Shown here in pieces: positions 8,523 to 16,603 of a stretch of 64,000 nucleotides of DNA. Each line of letters starts with the position of its first letter. Position 1 is the first letter of the stretch. The notes below the pieces were generated by a model. That model saw only the letters and a list, made by a program, of their open reading frames with translations. It had not been told where the DNA came from and did not search any database. This DNA comes from Kutzneria chonburiensis (GTDB lineage: Bacteria; Actinomycetota; Actinomycetes; Mycobacteriales; Pseudonocardiaceae), in contig NZ_CP097263.1 of assembly GCF_028622115.1 (NCBI RefSeq), positions 3,720,001 through 3,784,000 of the forward strand, written 5' to 3'. A program made the translations under genes and the position numbers.

Positions 8523-9041
8523 TCAACTGGCCGATTCGCCGAGCTGGCCGCGGATGTCGTGCCGGTGATGCCGGGCCTCGTGCACGGTGTGCACGGCCAC
8601 CCAGCGCAGCGAGGCCCGGTGCGGCTCCGGCCAGGAGTACACCATCTCGTTGTCCCAGTCCTCGCCGAGCCGGTCGAGCACGTTGCCGAACAGCAGCGCG
8701 GCGTCGGTCAGCTGCCGGGCCACGTCGGCCGGATCCTGCTCGGCGTAGCCCTCGTGCTCGACCCGGATGTCGCGGCCCATGGTCACGCAGGTGAAACCGT
8801 TGTCCCGTCGGGCCTGCAACACCCGCTCGCGCTGCACCAGGAACACGTCCCGCAGGTGGCAGCCGTACTCCAGCGGCGACCACAGCTCTGGTGCGCGCCG
8901 CTCGGCCAGCCGGTGGCCCGGCGTCCTGAGCACGGTCGCGACTTCGCCGGCCAACCGCCGGATGTCCTCGGCAGCGGCCGGCGCATCGGTCAGGTCGTAG
9001 CGGAAGCCGCACTCGGCGCAGAGATCATCCACGCCGTGCAT
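8523..9041 (-). CDS. DinB family protein with N-terminal CxxC
   Basis: A 172-residue four-helix-bundle protein of the DinB/maleylpyruvate-isomerase-like superfamily, which commonly binds a metal through three His and acts in thiol-dependent chemistry (mycothiol in actinomycetes). Candidate ligands are the His in LEYGCHLRDVFL, then HTVHEARHHRHDI near the C-terminus. The N-terminus carries CAECGFRYDL, a CxxC pair that could bind zinc. It is seven bases from the SDR gene upstream in the same direction, so cotranscription is likely. Enzymatic substrate unknown. Confidence 0.8.
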   Translation of the reverse strand: MHGVDDLCAECGFRYDLTDAPAAAEDIRRLAGEVATVLRTPGHRLAERRAPELWSPLEYGCHLRDVFLVQRERVLQARRDNGFTCVTMGRDIRVEHEGYAEQDPADVARQLTDAALLFGNVLDRLGEDWDNEMVYSWPEPHRASLRWVAVHTVHEARHHRHDIRGQLGESAS

Positions 9042-9047
9042 GCTATT

Positions 9048-10007
9048 TCAGGCGAAGGCGTTGACCCCGGTCATTTCCGCGGACAGTGCCCACAGCCGCT
9101 CGGCCTGCACAGGGTCTGTTGCGTACGCCTTAACACCGCTCCACGTCGTCGCCGGGTCGGCGTCCTCGGCGATGGCCTCGGCCACGTCGCAGTCTTCGAG
9201 GTAGACGCCGCCGAGGCCGTCGAGCTGCGGCGAGGTCGCGGCGAACAGTGTGGTTGCGGCCCCCTGTTCAGGCGTCTTGAACTTGACCAGCTGGTTGCCG
9301 GCCTCGTCGATCCAGCCGCGCTCGATCTTCTCCTCGGTGGACAGGTGCCGCTGCAACGGCGTCCAGATGCCGCCCGGATGCACCGCGAAGACCTGGACGT
9401 CGGCGGCCAGCTTGTTCAGTTCGACTGCGAACAGGACATTTGCCGTCTTGGCCTGGCCGTAGGCCGCCCACTTCTCGTAGCCCTGGGTGAACTGGAGGTC
9501 GTCCCAGCGGACCGGCGAGAAGAAGTGACCGCGGGAGGACAGCACGACCACCCGCGCGCCGTCCGCGACCGCCGGCCAGATGCGGTTGACCAGGGCGTAG
9601 TGGCCGAGGTGGTTGGTGGCGAACTGGGCCTCCCAGCCGTTGGCGACCCGGGTCTCCGGGCAGGCCATGATGCCGGCGTTGGTGATCACCAGGTCGAGCC
9701 GGCGGCCGGTGGCCAGGAAGCGGTCGGCGAACGCCTGCACGCTGGCCAGGTCGCTCAGGTCGAGCTCGTCGATCTCCACGTTGTCGATGCCGGCCAGCGC
9801 CTCCTCGGCGGTGGCCCGGCGTCGAGCCGGCACGATCACCGTCGCACCGGCGTTGACCAGCGCTTTCGTCGTCTCGATGCCGATGCCGGAGTAGCCGCCG
9901 GTGACCAGGGCGAGCTTGCCGGACAGGTCGATGCCGGCCAGGACCTCGGCCGCCGTGCTGGTGGCGTCGAAGCCGGTGCCGATCTTGTGCTGAGCGGTCG
10001 TCGTCAT
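9048..10007 (-). CDS. Short-chain dehydrogenase/reductase (WWOX/retinol dehydrogenase-like)
   Basis: A 319-residue classical SDR. The cofactor motif TGGYSGIG follows an N-terminal extension, NAGI is present, and the catalytic Tyr/Lys are in YGQAKTANVLFA after VVLSSRGH. An N-terminal segment of about 28 residues before the Rossmann start and the long C-terminus (TWSGVKAYATDPVQAERLW) fit the subfamily annotated as oxidoreductases of unknown substrate. The ATG at 10007 is the natural start. It heads a two-gene minus-strand unit with the DinB gene. Confidence 0.9.
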   Translation of the reverse strand: MTTTAQHKIGTGFDATSTAAEVLAGIDLSGKLALVTGGYSGIGIETTKALVNAGATVIVPARRRATAEEALAGIDNVEIDELDLSDLASVQAFADRFLATGRRLDLVITNAGIMACPETRVANGWEAQFATNHLGHYALVNRIWPAVADGARVVVLSSRGHFFSPVRWDDLQFTQGYEKWAAYGQAKTANVLFAVELNKLAADVQVFAVHPGGIWTPLQRHLSTEEKIERGWIDEAGNQLVKFKTPEQGAATTLFAATSPQLDGLGGVYLEDCDVAEAIAEDADPATTWSGVKAYATDPVQAERLWALSAEMTGVNAFA

Positions 10008-10071
10008 GCCGAGAACGCTAGAAGCTGGAGTGCGCTCCAGCGCAAATCGCCGGCGTGGCTACAGTGGGTGC

Positions 10072-10592
10072 ATGCTGGCTGGTGATCTTGTCACCCTGCG
10101 GCCCATCGAGCCCGACGACCTGACCACGCTGGCCCGCTTCGCCAACGACGTGGAGGTCTCCCTCCTGGTCGGCGGGCAGGCTCCGGTGCCGCAGCCGGTC
10201 GCGTCCGTGACCGCGCTGTACGAACGCCGGCGCGAACCCCGACGAGATCAACTTCGCCATCACCGCCAATGACGCCGACGGCAGGCTCATCGGGCAGTGC
10301 GGGCTGTTCCGGCATGACGCGGTCAGTCGCACCGCCGAGCTCGGCATCGCCATCGGCCTGCGCGACTACTGGGGCCGCCGCTACGGGCGGGAGGCGGTGG
10401 GGCTGCTGGCCGACTACGCCTTCCGGATCCGCAACATCCGCAAGCTGTGTCTGACGGTCAGCGCCACCAACGCGCGAGCCATCCGCGCCTACACCGCCGC
10501 CGGCTTCGTCGAGGAAGGCCGGCGGTCCCCAACACGTGTGGAACAACGGCCAGTACATCGACATCGTCCTGATGGCCCGCTTCGCCGCCTAG
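10072..10592 (+). pseudogene. GNAT N-acetyltransferase with two frameshifts
   Basis: The N-terminal part MLAGDLVTLRPIEPDDLTTL, the central acetyl-CoA part (LIGQCGLFRHDA, GIAIGLRDYWGRRYGREA) and the C-terminal part (QHVWNNGQYIDIVLMARFAA) lie in three registers. Removing one base near 10222-10236 and one C from the cccc run at 10527-10530 restores a continuous 172-residue RimJ/RimL-like acetyltransferase ending at TAG 10590-10592. Its stop shares the CTAG palindrome with the stop of the convergent RidA-type gene. The gene is either broken or mis-sequenced. Confidence 0.8.
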
Positions 10593-11734
10593 TCGAGATC
10601 GCCCGAAACCACTGCGGTCGCGGCGATCTCGTGCAGGTAGCCCTCCATCCACAGCCCCGGCACGGCGACGGCGGTCCAGGCCGGCCGGTTGTCGCCGAGG
10701 TAGCCGCGCGCCACGTCGAGGACGCCGGGCAGCGAGCGGGGATCCTTGTGGAACGAGCTGATCTCCACGACGTCGGCCATGGTCGCGCCGACGCCGGCCA
10801 GCGCCTCCCGCATGCTCTCGAAGATGTACACGGCCTGACGGTCGGGATCGCCGGCGGCGTGGATGCTGGCATCGGGATTGCACGCGACCTGTCCAGCGAC
10901 AGTGACCAGTCGACCGCGACGCTTGCGGGCGGCGCCGGCGATGGGCAGCACGCCCTTCCACCAGATGCTGTCGGGCGTGCAGCCGACCCGGCCGCCGTCG
11001 GAGAGGTCGGCGAGGGCGTGGAACGAGCCGAGCACGCCGGCCCGGAACAGGCCGGTGGAGCCGAGATGGCTGGTGGTGGCCGACAACTCGGTGTCGATAC
11101 CGGCCATGATCTCCGGGATGTAGACCTCGTCCATGGTCGGCAGCGCGCCGCGGATGTCCTCGTGGAACGAGGTGAAGTCGAGGACGTCGGCGAAGTCCGC
11201 GCCGGCTTCCTTCAGGCAGTCGAGCATGCCGGCATAGCATTCACGGGACTGTGCGACGTGATTGAACGGCGGCTCGACCGTGCCGTCCGGCCCGGTGGCG
11301 ACCTGGCCGCTGACGAAGACCAGCGGACCCTTGATCACCGCGGCCGACATCGGGAACGAACGCCGCCACGCTTGCGCTTCTGTCGTCACACAGCGCTTCG
11401 GTTGCGGTCCGACGTGTGCAACCACACGAATCATCACCAGCGCGTCAGGCTCGACAGCACCGGTGACGCCGGCGAGGGTCCAGGCCGGCGGGTCGCTCGG
11501 GAGGAACGGCCGGGCGGCGTCGAGAACGTCCAGGCACCACCGCGGATCCTTGACGAAGGCGAACACGTCCACCACGTCCCGCAGGCTCGCGCCGACCGTG
11601 CCGAGCAGGTCGTCGATGCGACTGAACACCGCGGCCGTCTGCCCGGCGACGTCGCCACGGGCGGCGGTGTCGATCTGGCCGGCCACGTACACCAGGTCGC
11701 CGGCCCGGCGGACCTGGGCCATCTCGGTCAGCAT
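10589..11734 (-). CDS. Triple RidA/YjgF-domain protein
   Basis: A 381-residue protein made of three consecutive RidA-like units: residues about 1-115 (DLVYVAGQID), 116-255 (PLVFVSGQVATGPDG) and 256-381 (RLVTVAGQVACNPD). Each has the VxGQ strand and a DVVD/DVLD/DVVE helix-strand element. Single-domain Rid proteins form trimers, so this chain could fold as one pseudo-trimer. The Arg that is catalytic in RidA imine deaminases is not evident at the matching positions, so a Rid4-7-like role is more likely. ATG 11734 overlaps the SDR stop by seven bases, indicating translational coupling. Confidence 0.85.
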   Translation of the reverse strand: MLTEMAQVRRAGDLVYVAGQIDTAARGDVAGQTAAVFSRIDDLLGTVGASLRDVVDVFAFVKDPRWCLDVLDAARPFLPSDPPAWTLAGVTGAVEPDALVMIRVVAHVGPQPKRCVTTEAQAWRRSFPMSAAVIKGPLVFVSGQVATGPDGTVEPPFNHVAQSRECYAGMLDCLKEAGADFADVLDFTSFHEDIRGALPTMDEVYIPEIMAGIDTELSATTSHLGSTGLFRAGVLGSFHALADLSDGGRVGCTPDSIWWKGVLPIAGAARKRRGRLVTVAGQVACNPDASIHAAGDPDRQAVYIFESMREALAGVGATMADVVEISSFHKDPRSLPGVLDVARGYLGDNRPAWTAVAVPGLWMEGYLHEIAATAVVSGDLD

Positions 11735-12489
11735 GCGGCGAAGCCTCCGTCCACGACGAGGGAGGCGCCGAGCACGTAGCGGGACAGCTCGGTCGACATG
11801 AACACGACGGCGTTGGCGATGTCCTGCGGCTGACCGAGGGTGCCGGCCGGGGTGGCGTCCAGCGCCTCGCGTTCGAGCACGGGATCGTCCAGCCGCGCGG
11901 TCATCGCGGTGCGGGTCATGCCCGGGGACACGATGTTCACCCGGATCCGGCGCGGCGCGAGCTCGATGGCCAGCGACCGGGCCAGCGCCTCGATCCCGCC
12001 CTTGGTCGCCGAGTAGGCGGCCGTCTGCGGGAAGCCGACGGCCGTGACGTTCGAACCGACGAACACCACGGAGGAGCCGGGGGCCAGGTGGGGCAGCGCG
12101 GCCTGCATGAGCGCGAACGGCGCGCGGACGTTGCTGCGCCACTGGGCGTCCAGACTGTCCAGTGTGGTCTCTTCGAAGTTGTTGAACTCGAAGGTGCCGG
12201 CGTTGTGCACCAGGATGTCGATCTTCCCGAAGTGGTGCAGGGCGTGGTCGACCGCCCGCTGCGGGCCGTCCTCGGTGGTCAGGTCGACGGCCAGCGGCGC
12301 GGTGATGCCGCCGGCCGCCTCGATCCGGTCCGCGACGGCGCGCACCCGCTGCTCGTCCCGGCCGAGCGGCACCACCTCGGCCCCGCACGCGCCGAACGTC
12401 TCGGCGATGGCCACGCCGATGCCCGCGCTGGCGCCGGTCACGATCACCGAGCGGCCGTGCAGGTCGACGTGCAGACGTGGATCGGGCAT
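11728..12489 (-). CDS. SDR family oxidoreductase (3-oxoacyl reductase-like)
   Basis: A 253-residue classical SDR with TGASAGIG, HNAG, Ser in VFVGSNVTAVG, YSATK catalytic pair and the PGMTRTAM substrate loop. The ATG at 12489 has GGAG about six bases upstream; an in-frame ATG at 12519 would add ten residues without a ribosome binding site. It is translationally coupled to the triple-RidA gene and shares a divergent promoter with the Old Yellow Enzyme gene, which suggests one metabolic route, perhaps reduction or detoxification of an unsaturated or imino compound. Confidence 0.9.
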   Translation of the reverse strand: MPDPRLHVDLHGRSVIVTGASAGIGVAIAETFGACGAEVVPLGRDEQRVRAVADRIEAAGGITAPLAVDLTTEDGPQRAVDHALHHFGKIDILVHNAGTFEFNNFEETTLDSLDAQWRSNVRAPFALMQAALPHLAPGSSVVFVGSNVTAVGFPQTAAYSATKGGIEALARSLAIELAPRRIRVNIVSPGMTRTAMTARLDDPVLEREALDATPAGTLGQPQDIANAVVFMSTELSRYVLGASLVVDGGFAAC

Positions 12490-12524
12490 GAACACTCCAG
12501 CAGGTTGATGGTGCTGCACACCAC

Positions 12525-12638
12525 ATGTTCAGCTGACATGAACATAGCACCGGTTCTCGCGGTTGTGTAGCACCCCGACCGCTTCTGTTGCCGGTTAATG
12601 TTCGATAGTATTGAACACACGTTGTTCGTCATTGAACA
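12525..12638. promoter_or_regulatory. Three TGTTC/GAACA inverted repeats in a divergent promoter
   Basis: The region between the SDR-RidA operon and the OYE gene has three dyads: ATGTTCA-N7-TGAACAT (12525-12545), TGTTCGATAGTATTGAACA (12599-12617) and TGTTCGTCATTGAACA (12623-12638). They look like operators for one dimeric regulator (MarR, HxlR or TetR type). No regulator gene is adjacent. The last two lie just before the OYE ribosome binding site. Confidence 0.6.
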
Positions 12639-12655
12639 CAACCGAGGAGAAGCGC

Positions 12656-13720
12656 ATGCCCAGCCCCTTCGAGCCCGTCACCGTCGGCGGCCTCACCCTG
12701 CCGCACCGGATCGCGATGTCGCCGATGACCCGCAGCCGGGCCTACGGCCAGCTGCCCAGCGACCTGATGGCCGAGTACTACGCGCAGCGGGCCGGCGCCG
12801 CGATGATCATCACCGAGGGCACCCAGCCGTCCGCGGTCGGCCAGGGCTACCTGAACACGCCCGGGATTCACAGCGCCGAGCAGATCGCCGCTTGGCGCAA
12901 GGTCACCGACGCCGTGCACTCACGTGGCGGCCGGATCTTCCTCCAGCTCATGCACACCGGCCGGGTCGGTCATCCCAGCTTCCTGCCCGAGGGCCTCCAG
13001 CACGTCGGTCCGTCCGCCGTCGCCGCCGACTCCCAGGTCTTCACCGGCGACGGCATGCAGGCCATGTCCGACCCGGCCGAACTGTCCGATGAGGACATTG
13101 CTGCCACCGTCGAGGACTACGCCAAGGCCGCCGCCAATGCCGTCGAGGCCGGTTTCGACGGCGTCGAGCTGCATGGTGCCAACGGCTATCTCATCCACCA
13201 GTTCCTGTCTTCCAACGCCAACCGGCGCACCGACCGTTGGGGCGGCTCCCCCGAGAACCGCGTCCGCTTCGCCGTCGAGGTGGCCCGCGCCGTCGCCGAC
13301 CGCATCGGCCCCGACCGCGTCGGCCTCCGCGTCTCCCCTGGCGTCACCAACAACGACATCCGCGAGGACGATCCCCACGACACCTACGCCGCCCTCTCCG
13401 ACGGCATCCGCCCCCTCGGTCTCGCCTACCTGCACGTCTTCGAGGGGCCGCACCGGGACATCACTCTGCGGCTGCGCAAGGAGTTCGACGGCACCTTCAT
13501 CCTCAACCCCTTCACGCCGGGCTCCCACACCGGCCCCGCCGAACTCGCCCTGCTCGAGGACGGCACCGCCGACATCCTCACCTTCGGCGCCAACTACTTG
13601 GCGAACCCCGACCTCCCCGAGCGTCTGGCCAAGGGCCGGCCCCTCAACACCCCCGACCCCGCCACCTTCTACGGCGGCGACGAGAAGGGGTACACCGACT
13701 ACCCCCGCCACGCCGACTGA
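12656..13720 (+). CDS. NADH:flavin oxidoreductase, Old Yellow Enzyme family
   Basis: A 354-residue FMN-dependent ene-reductase of the OYE/NemA type, which reduces activated C=C bonds, quinones or nitro compounds. It shows the N-terminal barrel strand ltLPHRIAMSPMTRSRA, FLQLMHTGRVGHPS, the FMN/substrate segment GVELHGANGYLIHQFLSSNANRRTD with the RWGGSPENR signature, and a C-terminal YTDYPR. The ATG has GAGGAGA upstream. It is divergent from the SDR/triple-RidA operon and probably shares its regulator through the TGTTC dyads. Confidence 0.95.
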   Translation: MPSPFEPVTVGGLTLPHRIAMSPMTRSRAYGQLPSDLMAEYYAQRAGAAMIITEGTQPSAVGQGYLNTPGIHSAEQIAAWRKVTDAVHSRGGRIFLQLMHTGRVGHPSFLPEGLQHVGPSAVAADSQVFTGDGMQAMSDPAELSDEDIAATVEDYAKAAANAVEAGFDGVELHGANGYLIHQFLSSNANRRTDRWGGSPENRVRFAVEVARAVADRIGPDRVGLRVSPGVTNNDIREDDPHDTYAALSDGIRPLGLAYLHVFEGPHRDITLRLRKEFDGTFILNPFTPGSHTGPAELALLEDGTADILTFGANYLANPDLPERLAKGRPLNTPDPATFYGGDEKGYTDYPRHAD

Positions 13721-13735
13721 GCACCGCACCCGCCG

Positions 13736-13770
13736 CGAGGGGCGCCTCCCCACCGGGGAGGCGCCCCTCG
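13736..13770 (+). terminator. Strong hairpin terminator after the OYE gene
   Basis: A perfect 16-bp stem (13736-13751 with 13755-13770) and a three-base loop begin 15 bases after the OYE stop, followed by GGCTTTTCGG. This is one of the clearest intrinsic terminators in the window. Confidence 0.9.
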
Positions 13771-14191
13771 GGCTTTTCGGGATATCGCCGGGCCGCACCC
13801 GCGTCGCACTGCCCGGCCCTCGGTCGCCTTGCACCACAACCAAACCGACCACAGCGGTCAAGCAGATGCCGCCGGCAGTTGGCCCAGCCGACCATGTCCG
13901 AGCGATGGCCACACCATGCGGTCCAGCCGCAGGAGCGGCCAAGTAGGTATGGCCGAACCAGCGGTCGCCGACCAGCAGCAACACCCATCGGGCCAGCCGC
14001 AGCACCACCCTGCAAGCCAGCAACAGAAATGGCTGAACGGCCAACGGTAACACCGAGCCGGCTGTCGCCGAGCCGCGGCCATGCCCGGAGGGCCGATTAC
14101 AGCCGGGGGCGAATGGGCGCGGTATGCCGAGCCTGCTGTGGCCGAGCGGCAGCGCCGGGCGGCCGCCGGTGTGGCCGAGTGGCGGGAGGCG
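13771..14191. other. Intergenic stretch of GC-rich degenerate words
   Basis: No gene is supported here. The stretch repeats short words such as TGTGGCCGAGCGGC (about 14137-14150), GTGTGGCCGAGTGGC (about 14169-14183) and related GCCGACCA/GCCGAACCA forms. It may be decayed repeat DNA. The frames across it have no ribosome binding site or recognisable protein. Confidence 0.45.
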
Positions 14192-15523
14192 TCAGCTCGG
14201 CTCGCCGCGGCCGGCGGGGGTGTTCAAGTGGGACTGGGCCTCCCGCAACGAGTTCATCGGACCGTCCACTGTGTAGTAACGGCGGCCGCCGGCCACCATC
14301 AGGTTCTCGGCGGGGAACTTGGTGATCACCTCGCAGCCGTCGGCGGTGACGACGAGCTCCTCCTCGATCCGGGCGGCGCCGACGCCGTCGGCGGAGGGCC
14401 AATAGGTCTCCAGGGCGAAGACCATGCCCTCCTCCAAGGTCTCCGGGTGCTCGAGCGACACCAACCGGGAGAAGATGGGCTTCTCCCAGATGGACAGCCC
14501 GACCCCGTGTCCATATTGGAGCGCGAAGGCGGCCTCCTCGTCGGAGAAGCCGAACTCCTTGGCAGTGGGCCAAAGGCTCACGATGTCGGCGGTGGTCGCG
14601 CCGGGTTTCACGGCGGCGATGGCCAGGTCCATGTACTCGCGGGCCCGGGTGTAGGCGTCGCGCTGGGCCCGGCTGGCCGAACCGACGGCGAAGGTGCGGT
14701 AGTAACAGGTGCGATAACCGTTGTAGCTGTGCAAGATGTCGAAGAACGCCGGATCACCGGGGCGGATCAGGCGGTCGGAGTAGACGTGCGGGTGCGGGGA
14801 ACAACGCTCGCCGGAAATGGCGTTCACGCCCTCTACGTACTCGGAACCCAGGTCGTAGAGCTTCTTGGCGACGAGACCGACGGTCTCGTTCTCCCGAACC
14901 CCGGGCCGCAGGAACTCGTACAGGTCCTCGTACGCGGCGTCCACCATGGCAGCGGCCTGGGTCAGCAGACCGATCTCCTCGGACGTCTTGATCCGGCGCG
15001 CCTCGAGGAACACCTGCTGGCCGTCGACGACGCGGATTCCCGCCTCCTGCAAGGCGAACAGCACCGGCGGCTCCACGACGTCGATACCGAGCGGCTCGCC
15101 GGCCAGGCCGGCCGCGTCCAGCTCCTGCTTGATCTTGGCGGCGACCTCCTGCGCGATCCCGGCGTCCGGGTGGAACGCCCCACGCAGGGTCGAAATACCC
15201 GCCCTGGCCCGGGGTTCGCCGTCCATCAGCCATGGATTGTGCTGCTGGTGGTGCTTCGCGGCCGAGCCGAAGTCCCACGAGATCGGCTCGCCGGTGCGGG
15301 TGAGCAGGCTGAACCGGATCAGCTTGTCCACCGCCCAGGTGCCGATGTGAGTGGCCGTCATGTAGCGGATGTTGGCGAAGTCGAACGCCAGCACCGCGCC
15401 CAGCTCGGAGCGGTGGAGCTGGGCGCGGAGCCGGGCCAGCCGGTCGCGCCGCAGCCGGTCGAAGTCGATCCGCTGCTCCCAGTCCACGGCCATGGTGCCG
15501 GTCGTGCCGGTGATGCTGCTCAA
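14192..15523 (-). CDS. M24 family (creatinase/prolidase/DddP-like) protein with altered metal site
   Basis: A 443-residue pita-bread-fold protein. The N-terminal creatinase-like domain (LGAVLAFDFANIRYMTATH) precedes the catalytic domain. Candidate metal ligands are D262, H339 (QYGHGVGL), E372 (ALETYW) and E388 (RIEEELV). The second canonical Asp is not seen: the segment after D262 reads HSYNGYRTCYYRTF. Overall style recalls non-peptidase M24 members such as the DMSP lyase DddP or ectoine/creatine hydrolases as well as Xaa-Pro dipeptidases. TTG 15523 is chosen because AGAGG lies six bases upstream. It is the last gene of the permease-binding protein operon, so it probably acts on the imported compound. 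Confidence 0.82.
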   Translation of the reverse strand: MSSITGTTGTMAVDWEQRIDFDRLRRDRLARLRAQLHRSELGAVLAFDFANIRYMTATHIGTWAVDKLIRFSLLTRTGEPISWDFGSAAKHHQQHNPWLMDGEPRARAGISTLRGAFHPDAGIAQEVAAKIKQELDAAGLAGEPLGIDVVEPPVLFALQEAGIRVVDGQQVFLEARRIKTSEEIGLLTQAAAMVDAAYEDLYEFLRPGVRENETVGLVAKKLYDLGSEYVEGVNAISGERCSPHPHVYSDRLIRPGDPAFFDILHSYNGYRTCYYRTFAVGSASRAQRDAYTRAREYMDLAIAAVKPGATTADIVSLWPTAKEFGFSDEEAAFALQYGHGVGLSIWEKPIFSRLVSLEHPETLEEGMVFALETYWPSADGVGAARIEEELVVTADGCEVITKFPAENLMVAGGRRYYTVDGPMNSLREAQSHLNTPAGRGEPS

Positions 15524-15553
15524 AGTATGCCTCTTTCGTACGGGGAAAGACCC

Positions 15554-16603
15554 TCAGTGGCTTGCCGATACGGTGTATCCGTCGGGATACAGGTCCGCGT
15601 CGGCGGTCGGCGACCCGATGTCGCCCTTGCCGAGAGTGGGCGCGGGCAGGCAGGTGGTGGCCGGCGGCTTGTCGCCGTTGAGCACGCTGACCGCGCGGGC
15701 CACGGCCAGGTAGCCGATCTTCACGTTCTGCACGGACGCGGTGGCGGTCAGGCTGTTGTTCTGCAACGACTTGATCGCCGTCGGCTCGTACCCGGTGGTG
15801 ATGAACGGGATTCCCTTGAACTGCGCGGGAATCGACTCGGGCAGCAGCTGGTAGTAGTACACCGAGTACACCCACTTGATGCCCGGGTTGGCCTGCGCCG
15901 CGTTGGTGAAGTCCTTCAGCCCCTGGGCCGGGTCGACCGGCTGCGTCGGCGCGGCGACCACCTTCAGGTTGGGGTACTTGGCTTTCAACTCGTCCTGGAA
16001 GCCGGCGACGCGCTTGAGCGACCAGGTGGCGTTGCCCGGCCCGGCGATCAGGATGCCCGGCCCGCCCTGCGGCACCGCCTGCGCCAGCTGGTCCGCGCCG
16101 ATCTTGCCCAGCGTGTAGTCGTCCTGGATGACGGAGGCGGCCGTGTCCTTCGAGGCCAGCTGGGTGCCCAGCACCACCACGGGCACCTGGCGCGCCTTGG
16201 CCTTGTCCACGACCGGCACGGAACCGTTGATGTCACTGGGGAACAGCACGATGGCGTCGGGGTCACGAGCCAGCACACTGTCCACCTGGGACACCTGGAG
16301 GGCCGGGCTGGCGTAGCCCTGGCCGGCGGTGGTGGTCAGGGTGACGCCGGCATCCTTGGCCGCCTGCTCGGCCCCGTACACGTTGGCCTGGTAGTAGTAG
16401 CCGGCCAGGCTGACCTCCATCAGACTGATCTTGTACGGCTTCTTGGCCTTGGGCGCCTTGAACGCCAGCACTTCCTGCTGGCTCAGACTGGAATCGCAGG
16501 CCGCGGCCTGGCCGAGGGTCGTGGCCGTCTCGGCCTTGGGGGTGGCGGTGCAGGCGGTGGCCACGACGGCGGCCGCGCAGAGGGCGATCAGTGGTCTTCT
16601 CAT
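15554..16603 (-). CDS. Sugar-type ABC transporter substrate-binding lipoprotein
   Basis: A 349-residue periplasmic binding protein of the RbsB/type-1 family. The N-terminus MRRPLIALCAAAVVATACT is a lipoprotein signal peptide with Cys as the lipidation site. The mature part has the alternating domain pattern YKISLMEVSLAGYYYQANVYGAEQAAKDAG, DPDAIVLFPSDING and AGPGNATWSLKRVAGF. ATG 16603 has GGAG upstream and overlaps the permease stop by four bases (ATGA). With the permease and the ATPase at 18420 it forms a CUT2-type importer. The ligand is unknown; the adjacent M24 enzyme argues for something other than a plain sugar. Confidence 0.9.
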   Translation of the reverse strand: MRRPLIALCAAAVVATACTATPKAETATTLGQAAACDSSLSQQEVLAFKAPKAKKPYKISLMEVSLAGYYYQANVYGAEQAAKDAGVTLTTTAGQGYASPALQVSQVDSVLARDPDAIVLFPSDINGSVPVVDKAKARQVPVVVLGTQLASKDTAASVIQDDYTLGKIGADQLAQAVPQGGPGILIAGPGNATWSLKRVAGFQDELKAKYPNLKVVAAPTQPVDPAQGLKDFTNAAQANPGIKWVYSVYYYQLLPESIPAQFKGIPFITTGYEPTAIKSLQNNSLTATASVQNVKIGYLAVARAVSVLNGDKPPATTCLPAPTLGKGDIGSPTADADLYPDGYTVSASH

